Shown here: positions 23,029 through 33,423 of the stretch, one piece after another
Layout: each line of letters begins with the position of its first letter
Position numbering within the stretch: the stretch's first letter is position 1
Origin: Avena insularis
Taxonomy: Eukaryota; Streptophyta; Magnoliopsida; Poales; Poaceae
Length of the DNA stretch: 64,000 nt
NCBI GenBank assembly: GCA_023614405.1
Contig: CM042684.1
Location: 203,366,941-203,430,940, forward strand
Direction of reading: 5' to 3'
Translations under genes and position numbers: made by a program
The notes under the pieces: generated by a model
Database searches by the model: none
Seen by the model: the letters and a program-made list of their open reading frames with translations, nothing else
What the model was told of the DNA's origin: nothing

Positions 23029-23713
23029 TCTTGTTGATCACAACGTGTTTTTGGATCATCTGTTGACAATTTTTTGACAAGCAGTTTACATATCGGTTGG
23101 GAGAAGAGATTGGATGTTTGAAGTTTTCAGAATTGATCGATTGGCACCAAGTCAGATCGGTTCTGGTTCGTCATTGAAGTTTTGTCGGCGTCGAGTTCAT
23201 CCAGATTGAGTTATTGGCTAGCTGCGCGTTGGCAGTTTTTCTCAGATCCGATTGATTTGAAGAGTTCGGGACGATCACATCTGCTAGATTGGATCGGTTC
23301 CAGTTAAAAGAAAAGAGAGAAGGAAGTCCACCTGCCGTACGCCTCGCGTTTCCCCCGCGTCCGTCTCGTGGATCAATCGTGATCGAGGGAAGCAGCGCGC
23401 GTGCCTGGCGAACGAGGTCCCCACGTGTGCCTGGCGATCGAGGCAGTAGCCAAAAAAAGGAGAAAACTAATCCCGTTTCACGTAAAAGAAATAAGAAAAA
23501 AGGGGCAAGCGATCGTCCTGCCTATGACCGAGGGATTACCCCGATCCCCATTTGGCGATCTCGCTCGTGCATGTCTCGGTTCCTAGTGGGCTGGCCCATT
23601 AGCTCTCATCGAGCGCTCTAGTCTCTGCTCACTCCACCTGGTGTCGAGCGCTCCCGATCAGACGACAAGGATTTTTGCATCTGGTTTCGTGCGTAGGGAT
23701 TTTTGCCGCTGCG

Positions 23714-24031
23714 ATGGATCTTCAGGACAATGTCGGTGGTTTGTCAGCAAGGGACGTGTACACTGATTTTTTAGACATGACGAATCATGTACCCGTTGAT
23801 TTGTCAAAAAGGACATGGTACCTACTACATACTGCAACCTCAGCAGAATACAAGTTATGGGAAGCGACAATGCAAGCTGGTTTTCGCTTATGTGTTGATC
23901 TTTCTCCAGATCTGCAGTTTGATGACAATATCGCTTATCGTCTTGCAAAAAGGCATGAGGATGCGCGAATTTTCCGGTGGTGGAATGTGGACACACGTAC
24001 GCGAGGTGTCTCAATGAATACTGTTTGGTAG
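23714..24031 (+). CDS. Short unknown ORF of C family (105 codons)
   Basis: Starts at ATG 23714 (MDLQDNVGGLSARDVYTDF) and ends at TAG 24029-24031. It is hydrophilic with several Trp residues (KRTWYLLHTAT, YKLWEATM, FRWWNVDTR). The position right after the leader is where gag normally begins, so it may be a diverged gag N-terminus; I do not recognise the family. No membrane segment or signal peptide is visible. The frame ends shortly before the gag/protease remnant. C2 is truncated before this region, so no sister copy is available in the window. Confidence 0.45.
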   Translation: MDLQDNVGGLSARDVYTDFLDMTNHVPVDLSKRTWYLLHTATSAEYKLWEATMQAGFRLCVDLSPDLQFDDNIAYRLAKRHEDARIFRWWNVDTRTRGVSMNTVW

Positions 24032-24210
24032 GACTACAAAAAAATTTATGTGCTAATTTTTTGGCACCATTAGAGATAGAGGACAAGGTGATTGTTCCGG
24101 AGGATGTTGTACCATTGGGTGGGCTGAATTTGCAACTCAACAAGGTACAAGGCGATGCTTGCATGACAGTTGACAAGGGACAGCGTTGGAATTTATTTCA
24201 AGCGTAGTGT
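24032..24210 (+). pseudogene. Gag-protease junction remnant of C1
   Basis: An open stretch in the protease frame includes LEIEDKVIVPEDVVPLGG and GQRWNLFQA. NLFQ-like segments precede the protease in A1 (RCNLFQT) and D1 (RSNIFQT). A TAG at 24205-24207 separates this from the protease ORF; the C2 copy has CAG at the same site, so it is a C-to-T nonsense change. Most of the gag capsid seen in C2 is missing here. Confidence 0.6.
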
Positions 24211-25233
24211 ATGATCAAAGGCAAAGCATGCAAGTTGATTATTGATGGAGGAAGCTGTACTAATGGCATTAGCAAGGCAATGGTGGCAGCATTGGGGTTG
24301 TCCACATGGCGTATTCCTGAACCTAAGCATCTACAGTGGTTAAATAGCTGCGGTATGGTCAAGGTAACTCATAAGGAGCGTGTGCCATTTACAGTTGGTG
24401 ATTATGTTGATGAGATTGAGTGTGATGTGTTGCCATTGGAGGTATGTGGGTTGTTGCTTGATCGTCCATGGCAGTATGATCGCAACGTTACACATGCTAG
24501 AAGAGCAAATACATTTTCTTTTGTGCATGGTGGCAAACAGCAGACTTTGAAGCCTATGCAGGATGATCACATAAAGTCTGATGTAGAGCTGGTGGTACAC
24601 AAGGAGAAGGTGCGCAAGTCTAAGCCAAAATCTGGGCTAGCTAAGGTGCAGGATGGAGAGTATGATGCACAGTGTGACAATGTTGATATTGCTTCAGTTA
24701 TGCCTCTAGATGACAAAACAGTGGAACTTGTTAGTGACAAGCCAGTTGAAGTGCATCCTCTTCTTGCTGAGAGTAAGGATGTTGCAACATGTGTTCAGAA
24801 GGTTGTTTGTGTTGACACAGGTGTTCAGACAGATGATAGTTGTGCTCCTGATGTTCGAGTGCATGTGGTACAGCGGGGTAACAAGAGCAGTTTTGTTAGC
24901 ACGCCTATGAGGCGTTTTGTTGGGACAGTTGTGCGGATGCATAGAGGCAAGGATGGACATGTTAATCAGTTGTGTGGTCCAGGCATTACTCATCTTATGC
25001 TAGGTCGTGCAAAGAAGGTCCATGTTCAGCAACCACGGGTTCCAACAAGAGTTGAGAAGAAGAAGACAGTGGTGCCTAGGTCCAAGCTCGTATGGAGACG
25101 CAAGGTGGTGCTGGCGCCGAGGGCTGTATCAAGTCGAGCAGGCCAAGAGGGAGGATGTGGTGAGGAAGGCAAGCAATACTTGAAGATGGCGAAGACACGT
25201 GAAGCGATTGTTCATATCAAGCCACCTTTCTGA
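24211..25233 (+). CDS. Protease-like ORF of C1 (340 codons)
   Basis: ATG at 24211. The first ~110 residues form a retropepsin-like domain: KLIIDGGSCTNGISKAMV with DGGS active site, KHLQWLNSCGMVKVTHK, and the ECDVLPLEVCGLLLDRPWQYDR motif. The remaining ~230 residues are charged, Lys/Arg/Val-rich and unrecognised (VCVDTGVQTDD, CGPGITHLMLGRAKK). No RT motif follows; the ORF ends 40 bp before the PPT. A standalone protease with a long basic tail is unusual for a gypsy element. It may have Gag-processing, nucleic-acid-binding or purely regulatory use; function is unknown. The LLLDRPW Asp replaces the usual Gly (LLLGRPW in C2), so activity is doubtful. Confidence 0.7.
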   Translation: MIKGKACKLIIDGGSCTNGISKAMVAALGLSTWRIPEPKHLQWLNSCGMVKVTHKERVPFTVGDYVDEIECDVLPLEVCGLLLDRPWQYDRNVTHARRANTFSFVHGGKQQTLKPMQDDHIKSDVELVVHKEKVRKSKPKSGLAKVQDGEYDAQCDNVDIASVMPLDDKTVELVSDKPVEVHPLLAESKDVATCVQKVVCVDTGVQTDDSCAPDVRVHVVQRGNKSSFVSTPMRRFVGTVVRMHRGKDGHVNQLCGPGITHLMLGRAKKVHVQQPRVPTRVEKKKTVVPRSKLVWRRKVVLAPRAVSSRAGQEGGCGEEGKQYLKMAKTREAIVHIKPPF

Positions 25234-25266
25234 CCCGACCCGCAAGCGTTGGGGACAACATTTCTT

Positions 25267-25276
25267 GAAGGGGGGA
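25267..25276 (+). promoter_or_regulatory. C1 polypurine tract
   Basis: GAAGGGGGGA directly before the 3' LTR start TGATGATATGG. Confidence 0.8.
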
Positions 25277-25825
25277 TGATGATATGGGCATGAAGGAGGA
25301 GGTGAAGCCTAATTTCAGGACTCCACCAAGCTAGGTGATGCGGGCGCATCCCATTGATGATTGGCATGCCAGGACGACCTACGATATGTAATGATAAGTC
25401 AAAGGTTGTGTCAAATATTATTGCTATGTTATTGAGTCCGAGTCTAGGTTAGGTTCGAGTCCGTTTGTGTGTTCGGTTTGGGTCTATCCAACCGACTAGT
25501 TGCAGGCCTCCTATATAAAGGAGCCAGCCACCTAGGGTTTAGGGGAGTTCATTTGTTTAGTCTAAAAACTATATTGTGCTCCACCATGTATTATCCCTCC
25601 CGGGACGGCGATACCATTTATCAGATTATTGCTGCGGAGGTTCTTGTGTTCATCAAGGATTGTCGTGCTCAGGTTTGAGGCGTGGTGATCTTCATCATGT
25701 TACTTGCTGGATTCGTTTCTCTTCTTTAGGTTGCGTTCATCGTGCGATTGGGATATTACCTATCTGATGGACTCGCTGTGAAAGATCAGGACAAAACTCA
25801 AGGATCATCGGCTTGATCCGTATCA
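25277..25825 (+). repeat. C1 3' LTR (549 bp)
   Basis: Starts TGATGATATGG and ends GATCCGTATCA; TATA-like box at 25512-25519 (TATATAAA). It is flanked on the right by TCCCT. The sequence 'acggcgataccatttatcag' within it is mirrored in the inverted fragment at the left end. Confidence 0.92.
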
Positions 25826-26032
25826 TCCCTACATTATGACACCTGGTTAGTGCAGTCATTCATGTGCAACCCTTGCATTTTTGAACACCTATGATTTTTC
25901 TGATCATTTTGTTCATTTCCTTCAGCAACCGACGTGATTCGGAGTGCTAAATCAAAGAAACGAAAAGGAAGTCCTGTCAGCAACATAGCTGATTCAGACT
26001 ACAACATCAAGGAGATGAAAATAACACTCTGA
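25826..26032 (+). pseudogene. F-box gene, part 3 and last exon
   Basis: After one TCCCT copy the frame continues (HP | YIMTP), then a GT-AG intron can be placed at 25846-25925 (donor G|GTTAGT, acceptor TTCCTTCAG). The last exon (25926-26032) encodes a basic C-terminus with a lysine/arginine cluster (SAKSKKRKGSP), possibly a nuclear signal, ending at TGA 26030-26032. Without the intron the frame would stop at 25848. Intron placement is inferred from splice consensus and frame only. Confidence 0.65.
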
Positions 26033-26570
26033 TGAACAAGCAAGGCTTGTTTGGGCAAGCATGTGTTTGTCCAGGTTGTGTTATTTGGAGCTGCAGCCTG
26101 ATATTTGTTTGTTTTGGTAGCTCATGGAACTGTGGCGGCACCTTTGTTTGTGCTACAATCACAGCGGCAGGGGCTGGAATATTAGAGCTATCTGTTCGTT
26201 TTGGGGGCCTATGTGTGTCTGAAATGATGTTCTCTATATAGTAGTGTATGCGTGATGACATCTTGTTTTATTTGTTCTACATATACTTTAGATGGTCTTT
26301 GTGTTTTGATAGTATGCTGTAGTAGGAGTATTTGTTTTGCAGCAGGCTTTTTTATTTGATCTGAATTAGTACTACCATTTAGTTAGTGCTTCCTGTAGAA
26401 GAGTCTGTGCCGACACCTAAATAATTACTAGACACATGCTTGAATCAGAGCTAATTCAGACATTTGTTTGTTGTTATGTTAAACAAACATTCTTGTATCA
26501 GAGATCTACATTTTCATACGCATGGTAGATAATCACTCTCCCTGACTTGGATCCCTGAAATAGAGGGAGA
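26033..26570. other. Probable 3' UTR and flank of the F-box gene
   Basis: T/G-rich unique sequence following the stop codon, with no LTR ends and no convincing reading frame. Nothing else is recognised. Confidence 0.4.
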
Positions 26571-26579
26571 ACAGCCTAT

Positions 26580-27340
26580 TTTTTTAATTATTCTTTGGAC
26601 AATCTCTAAATTCAAAATCACTGTCGACCGCCAAAACCTACTGCCTACCCCGTTTGAATCGGAGGCATGAGTTTATGTGAGTCTCGCCTTAAATTCCTGA
26701 CCAGATGGTGTTCGAACTACAAAACCTTTTTTCTAGTAATAAAAACTTGGCCGGCATCCAAATTCAAAATCGTAATCGAGCGGGAAAATAATCCACCGAC
26801 CCCGAAGCATTTTGCACCCCCTCTGTTTCAAACATTTCCAGGCAAAATTACCCACCGAGGTAGTACCATTTTTATATTATTACATGGAACCTAGAAAAAT
26901 TTAAAGTCTGAGTCAAGCGGCAAAATTTACCGCCTATGCTGTGTGAATGGAAGGTATCCAAGTTTCTGTGCAAAAAAATTGTTTATGGATGATCAGTTGA
27001 TGTGACTCCCGGCCTTGAATTCCTAGACAGATAGCGTACGATCTACTACCTTTTTTCTATTAGTAGATGGAGGCTAGCCAAATTCAAAATCTCAATCGAG
27101 CGACAAAATCACCCACCTACCAAGCATTTCCCGCCCCACCATTTCAAAAACTTTGAGCCAAAATATCCCACCGACCAGGGGAGTACCATTTTTCTATCAT
27201 TATTATTAGATGGGCACAAGCCAAATTCAAATTCTCAATAGAGCGGTAAAAACACACACCGACCTTGAAGCATTTTGCGCCCTTCCGTTTCAAAAACTTT
27301 AGAATTTAAAATTCCAAATCTACCCATTGTTCAGACGACA
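26580..27340. repeat. Degenerate tandem repeat, unit about 180-350 bp
   Basis: Several diverged copies of a block with recurring strings: CAAATTCAAAATC, AATCGAGCGGCAAAAT-like, CCACCGACC, GAAGCATTTTGC, GTACCATTTTT, followed by 'CATGG/GATGG' segments. Recognisable starts of the CAAATTCAAAATC block are near 26615, 26757, 27080 and 27222. No coding potential. It lies directly left of the D composite and may be host tandem DNA or an old unrecognised element. Confidence 0.6.
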
Positions 27341-27411
27341 AATGGGCATGCTAAAGTCGGTAGCTCGGGGGCATGATCATAATTATTTTTTCTACTCACC
27401 TCTATGGTCCC

Positions 27412-28079
27412 TGTTGAGGGCAAACCTCTAGGGTGGCCCGATCTTTCACGAATCCCACTCAAATCGAGGATGGAGTGCGGGGTAAGGAGGGGAGGACAAA
27501 CACGGCGCATTCACGCACAGAGAACGTGATGAACACACACACGTAAAACCACCATACACACCAATAGCTCACGCCGGCGGTGACCGGTCCGGTGCAATCC
27601 CTAGGATCCGCGCCGGGCAGAGAACTCTCTCTCGAACTGGCACGGCGAAATGGGAGACTCGGTGAGATCTTGACGTCTTGGCAAAGGGACACAGATTCCA
27701 AGGCCTTGTACAATGCGGAGGCACGATGCAAACTCCAACGAGGCTTGGGATATTTGGTGCTCCTTTGTCAAATGAGCATGAGGCAAGAACTAGATATATC
27801 CACAAGGGGTTTCCACTAATTCCAAATATCATGCCTGGCGTCGGTCGGACCAGAGACTCCGGTGTGCAGGCCGGAGACTCCGGTGTTGAGGCTTCGTACC
27901 TGATGATGCATAGAGTAGTTGCATGAAGTAGCACACCATCCAAGGAGGTATCAAATTGGCACGAGGAGAGGAGCGAGTTCACCTTAGCTTGTAGGAGTTT
28001 GGCTCAGGAACAAGTCATGGGTCCACTTGGGGGACTTGTTGGTGTAGATGTTGGAGCGTTCGTAGGACAGGCTGCATCA
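27412..28079 (-). repeat. D left LTR (668 bp, internally deleted)
   Basis: Starts TGTTGAGGGC and ends GCTGCATCA. Compared with 34646-35669 it lacks about 330 bp including the TATA region; the deletion lies between two TCATGCC(T) repeats, leaving one copy near 27830, as expected for illegitimate recombination between short direct repeats. Confidence 0.9.
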
Positions 28080-29707
28080 GCTCCCCCCCCCTTGGGAAAG
28101 AGTCGTCCTCGACTCTTCGTGGTTATCATCGTGAACATCTCCATGGTAGGGTGAGAGATCCTTGACATTGAATGTATTGCTTGCAAGGTACTTGGAGGTC
28201 GGTATGTCGATGAAGTAAGTGTTGTTGTTGATTCTTTTGAGGACCTTGAAGGGACCATCTCCTCTTGTCTTTAGCTTGGAGTCACGTTCCTTGGGGAAGC
28301 GTTCTTTGCTTAGGTGTATCCACACAAGGTCACCTTCTTCAAAGATCATCTCCTTCTTGTCCTTGTTTAACCTTGAAGCTTGGTGAAGGACTTGTTGTTT
28401 GATAGTATCTCTTGTTTCTTCATAGCTTGTGCGCGTTTCTCGACGTCCATGTTCGTGCGCTCATGAAGAGGTAGTGGTAGGATGTTGAGCGCGGTGAGGG
28501 GCTCGAAACCATAGACGATCATGAATGGACTCATCCTGGTTGTTGAGTGCTTGGCATGGTTGTAGGCAAACTCGGCGTGGGGAATGCATTCCTCCCAATC
28601 CTTCAAGTTTTTCTTGATCAACACACGTAGAAGTGTTCCAAGGCTTCGGTTGATAACTTCGGTTTGGCCAGCTATTTGAGGATGTGACACGGATGAAAAG
28701 AGGAGCTTGACGCCGAGCTTGGCCATGTGTGTCTTCCATAAGTAGCTCATGAATTTGACGTCGCGGTCGAAGATGATTGTTCTTGGCACACCGTGAAGAT
28801 GGACGATTTCCCTGAAAAACAGATTTGCAACATGTGAAGCATCGTCGGTCTTATGGCACGGTATGAAGTGTGCCATTTTTGAAAAGCGATCCACGACAAC
28901 AAATATAGTCATGACCATGCTTAGATCTAGGCTATCCTAACATGAAATCCATGCTAATGTCGGACCAAGGTGTATGAGGAATATGCAATGGCATATAAAG
29001 ACCATAGGGATTAGCTTGCGACTTAGCTTGAACACATGTCGTGCATCGTTGAACATAGCGCTCCACGTCGCGCTTCATCTTGGGCCAAAAGTAGTGAGTG
29101 GAGAGCATATCCAAAGTCTTGTCACAGCCAAAGTGAACCATAAGGCCTCCACCATGAGATTCTTGGAGAAGCAAAAGTTGGAGCGACGATTTCAGAATGC
29201 AAAGCTTGTTTTGTTTAAAGAGAAAGCCCTTATGCAAATAGAAATCATCAACCCCTTTGTCAATGGAGCACTTTGCGAAAATTGGTTCAAAGAACGGGTC
29301 AGAAGCATAAAAAGATTTTATTTCCACAAGACCCAACACGTTGATTTCAAGTCTCGTAAGAAGGCTTGTGTGTTTGCGAGACAAGGCATCCGCAACTACA
29401 TTATCTTTTCCCTTCTTATACTTGATTATGTATGGAAAAGACTCCATGAACTCAACCCACTTAGCGTGTCTCTTGGTCAATTTAGCTTGGCCTTTGAGAT
29501 ATTTCAATGGCTCATGGTCAGAATGTATGATAAATTCCTTGGGCCATAGGTAGTGTTGCCAAACTTGAAGGACACAAACTAAGATAAAAAGCTCTTTGTC
29601 ATAAATCGGATAATTATGGCGAGCACCATCAAGTGTCTAGCTATGGTAGGCTATAGGACGTCTATTTTGCATAAGGACTCCTCCAATGCCAATACCACTA
29701 GCATCAC
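28080..29707 (-). pseudogene. D1 RNase H end and integrase
   Basis: From the right: RNase H end with [11 protein letters not shown] and [12 protein letters not shown] (28932-29507), then the integrase zinc region ([16 protein letters not shown] ... [10 protein letters not shown]), the core start [11 protein letters not shown], and, after a stop and frameshift near 28925, [23 protein letters not shown] and [12 protein letters not shown] (28367-28918). The C-terminus (28077-28349) reads GDGPFKVLKRINNNTYFIDIP and FNVKDLSPYHGDV. The His in the zinc region is followed by Cys instead of His (GHFGH in D3), another sign of decay. It has about four breaks, so it is non-functional. Confidence 0.85.
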
Positions 29708-30996
29708 ACTCTATCTAAAAAGTTTTAGTGAAATTCGGTAACGCAAGGAGAGGTGCTTCGGTGACCCTCTTTTTAAGTTCATCAAAAGCTTTTTGCTGCG
29801 CTTTGCCCCACACGAAGTTGACATTCTTTTTCGTCAACTTGTTGAGAGGACAAGCAATGGTGGAAAAGTCTTTCACAAAGCGACGATAGAAACCAGCCAA
29901 CCCACGAAAACTTCGGAGTTCACTAACATTTGTTGGGATGGGCCAATCTCGTATGTCCTTTACCTTGGAAACATCAACTTCAATTCCCTTCGAAGAAACG
30001 ACAAATCCAAGAAAAATCAACTTGTCTTTAGCAAAAGTGCACTTGGGAAGATTAGCATAAAGCTTTTCATGTCGAAGGATTTGCAAAACTTCCTTGGCAT
30101 GTGTTATATGGTCCTCAAGTGATTTGCTATAAACAAGAATATCATCAAAATAGACAACACCACTTTTTCCAATGAGAGAACGCAAGATATGATTCATTAG
30201 GCGCATGAAGGTTGATGGGGAATTAGACAAACCAAAGGGCATAACCAACCATTCATAGAGACCAAGTTTGGTTATGAAGGCGGTTTTCCACTCATCACCT
30301 TCAGCCATGCGTATTTGATGGTAACCACTACGAAGATCAATTTTCGAAAAAATAGTGGCTCCACACAACTAATCAAGCATTTCATCGAGACTTGGTATGG
30401 GATGTCGATAACGCACGGTGATAGCATTGATTGGACGGCAGTCCATGCATAACCGTAACGTATCATCCGTCTTTGAAACAAGAATCACGGGTACGGCACT
30501 TGGACTAGTGCTAACTTGGATCAAACCTTTGGAGACAAGTTGGTTGATTTGACGTTCAATCTCCTTTGTCTCCTCCGGGTTCGTGCGGTAGGCGGCAATG
30601 TTGGGAAGTGGTGCACGATGAGGTCAATGCGATGTCGATGTCGCGAAGAGGAGGTAGTCCATGTGGAAGCTCTTCGGGGAACACATCCTTGAATTCCTGC
30701 AAAACAATTATCAAAGATGGAGGAACATTGGTTAATTCATTAGATCCTTGCGCTAGTCCCTTGCAAAGGAGGACATAGTGCAAGATTGATGGGTTGTTCC
30801 GAACATCTCTCATCTCACTTTTGGTGGCAAGGAGAACACTCTTAGTTTTTCCACTCGAGTTTGGCTTGTGGCTCTCACTCACTATGAGGTGGTTCTCTCT
30901 CTCACCACTCTTCTCACAAGTAGGTGTTGTGCTTTGCGCCCTCGCTAAAGCCTTTGCATTGTCTGCAATTATTTGTCTAGGAGTCATTGATTGCAA
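29708..30996 (-). pseudogene. D1 reverse transcriptase
   Basis: 30556-30996 is the protease-RT linker (EFKDVFPEELPHGLPPLRD). RT motifs follow: [51 protein letters not shown] and [13 protein letters not shown] with the YFDD catalytic box, then [14 protein letters not shown] and [19 protein letters not shown] near 30369-30371 replaces the CAG of D2 (LDQLCG), and a TAG near 29712 precedes the RNase H motif [12 protein letters not shown]. The catalytic palm is otherwise intact. Minus-strand frame. Confidence 0.87.
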
Positions 30997-31077
30997 TACA
31001 CATGTTTTGTTGATCCATTTGAAGGTGTATACATTGGTGCGACCATCATGTTGAGGAGCCTTGTCAAATTGCCATGG

Positions 31078-33423
31078 TCAACCAAGAAGCATGTGGCAAA
31101 CTGTCATAGGAACCACATCACACTCCACCGTATCTTTGTAAGGACCAATGGCGAAGGAGACCGATACGGTATGCTTGATCTTCACGGACCCTTGGTCACT
31201 CAGCCATTGCATGTGGTAGGGGTGCTTGTGCGGATGCAGGGTGAGGTTGAGCTTCTCACACAACTCGGTGCTAGCAAGGTTGTGGCAACTCCCTCCGTCA
31301 ATGATCACCTTGATAGATTTGCCATTGAGACCGGCTCGTGTTTGGAAGATATTGGAGCGTTGGTCTTCATGCTCTTGTGCTTGAGTGGTCAAGATCCTTG
31401 TGACGACAAGCGATGGACTTGCATCATGTTCACACATGAGTAGTTCTTGGTCATCTTCCACTCGTTGCCTTGCCATTGCTTCCTTGACTCGGGCATCAAA
31501 TTCATCTTCACTCAAGTACTCTTCATCACCATTGTCATGGATGAACAAGACTTTCTTGTTTCCACATTCGGCCGACTTGTGTCCTTTACCTCCACACTTG
31601 TAGCACTCACCATTGAAAGGTGTGTCATTCTTTACTTGTTTGCCACTTGGGGGCAGTTTTCCTTGAGGAAGTGTGGGCTTGAAGGAAGGCTTGGAGGTAC
31701 TTGTGGACCTTCCATTGAAAGTTGTTGGCATAGCGGTTGAAGCTTTCTTGTAGGTGAAATACGTCTTGGGCTTGTTGTACTTGATGTCCTCTTGCACTTG
31801 ACGTTCAGCCTTTGTTGCGATGTGCACAAGATCAACCATGGTGTTGTATGTTTGGAACTCGACGATGCATTTGATTGAGTGATTCAAGCCAATAAGGAAA
31901 CGTGCCATTGTTTGCTCCATGCGCTCATCAATGTTTGCACAAATCAAGTTGAGCTCCATTTCCTTGAAGTACTCTTCCACGGTCTTTGTTCCTTGACGAA
32001 GCGATTGAAGGTTGTTGAAGAGGTCACGCGTGTAGTGCGCGGGGACGAAGCGGGATCTCATATGAGCCTTCATGTCATGCCAAGTTGTGATTGGCGGCTC
32101 TTGCCTTGCATCACGAGAAACTTGAACTTGTTCCCACCAAAGGTTGGCGTAATCATCAAACTCAAGCGAAGCCATGGCGACCATCTTCTCGTTGCTATAG
32201 TTGTGCATGCGGAAGATCTTGTCGACTTTGAGTGCCCACGAGAGGTATTCTTCGGGGTGATTGGATCCAGTGAACTTGGGCATTGTGAACTTGAGCTTGC
32301 CAAAAGTTTCTTCGTCGTTGCGGTCATTGCAATGAGCTTGGTGACCTTGTTGATGATCTTGTAGTTGGGGAGGAGGAACTTGGTTCTCGTGTCCTTGTTG
32401 CAGAGCTTGCTCTTGATATTGTTGTTGAGGAGCTTGCTCTTGCTCTTGGCACGGTTTTTGACGGTGTTGAGGCACTTGGGCCCCATGAGGTTGTTGAGGA
32501 TGTGGAGCCTCATGACGCGGTTGATGATGAAGAGGAGGCTCGTTCCTCGGCACATGGGCCTCACGGCGAAGAACATGGTCATGAGCCTCTTGACGTGGTG
32601 GGTGTCGCTCAACATGTATCACTTGATGCTCCAAGTTTTGTTGAGGTGGAGGAGGCGCCTCGTGATGACCATGGTGTCGGTGCGGATGTTCATGACGTTG
32701 AAGATGAGGAGGAGGATCTTGGAGAGCTTCACATCGATGACAAGCTTGATTCTCCAAATTGGAGTTATCACTTGTTGTGTCAAGTATGTGTCGCGGTCAA
32801 TGGTCATAGACTTGCGGGTGCACTTGTGGTTGCACTTGCGGTTCCTCTTGTGGTTGCTCTTGTTGGAGCACTATAGCCCTTACGTGATGATGGTGTGCTT
32901 CTTGCCTTGCTCGTGGCCTTGAAGAGAAATCACCATCATAGCTTGATGTTGTGGCATGCCGTGGGGAAGGTACATAGTTCGAAGAACTTCCATCTTCAAC
33001 CACGGGGGCATCATTGCATCTTGGGGCACTTGGATGTAGATCTTGTTGAAGAGGTGCATGACGACGCGAAAAACTTGAAGAGCTGGATGCGCGTGAACAT
33101 GGTCTTGCCATACCGTCGATGAGGCGTCGAAGATTGTTATTTGTTTCGGCGACGGAGCATTGGAGCGCTTCATTTTGGTGGCCGAAGTTGTGATGCATTG
33201 CATGCATTTGTCGTTCGAGGCCAACGAAGCGGTTTTCGATGTTCTTGAACTCGGCTTGCGTCTCGCCAAATTGTTCATCTTGTCGCGTCTCAAGGGCTTG
33301 GCAACATTCACGGAACTCTTGGCGGACGATGAACTGACTTGCGCGCGTCATGTATGGTCCTTGATCTTCTTCTTGGGGAGGTGGTTGGCTCGACTCACCA
33401 AGCCTATCCATCATGCAAGACAC
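31078..33423 (-). pseudogene. D1 gag and protease
   Basis: One frame of about 780 codons with a single internal TGA at 32797-32799. Residues run: N-terminal helical region (EFRECCQALETRQDEQFGE), Ser-rich segment, a long His/Gln/Pro-rich segment (32.4-32.9 kb), the capsid domain (KFTGSNHPEEYLSWALKVD, NLWWEQVQV, MKAHMRSRFVPAHYTRDLF), a CCHC knuckle (CYKCGGKGHKSAEC) and the protease (VIIDGGSCHNLAS, ECDVVPMTVCHMLLG). It ends at TGA 31078-31080 where D2 has CGA, a C-to-T change. The His/Gln-rich stretch is unusually long for gag and may be a charge-sensitive disordered linker. Confidence 0.87.

Larger units (their letters stand above)
21979..25825 (+). mobile_element. C1: non-autonomous LTR element with rearranged 5' end
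   Basis: Bounded by a perfect 5-bp duplication TCCCT (21974-21978, 25826-25830). The right end is a normal LTR (25277-25825). The left end is not: it begins with an inverted partial LTR of the same family (21979-22225), then a piece of A-type LTR (22220-22475), then the family LTR in plus orientation (22473-23014), followed by a PBS. The interior carries a short unknown ORF, a gag trace and a protease-like ORF but no RT or integrase, so it needed enzymes in trans. A related copy, C2, is at 48787-56390. Confidence 0.9.

Noticed and set aside
21979..25825. C1 as a DNA transposon, because of its 24-bp near-perfect terminal inverted repeats
   Set aside because: The inverted repeats are explained by two LTR U5 ends in opposite orientation; an LTR, PBS and PPT are present and the target duplication is 5 bp.
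32365..32922. Long plus-strand ORFs opposite D1 gag
   Set aside because: They are shadows of the conserved minus-strand gag frame, which has capsid and zinc-knuckle motifs.
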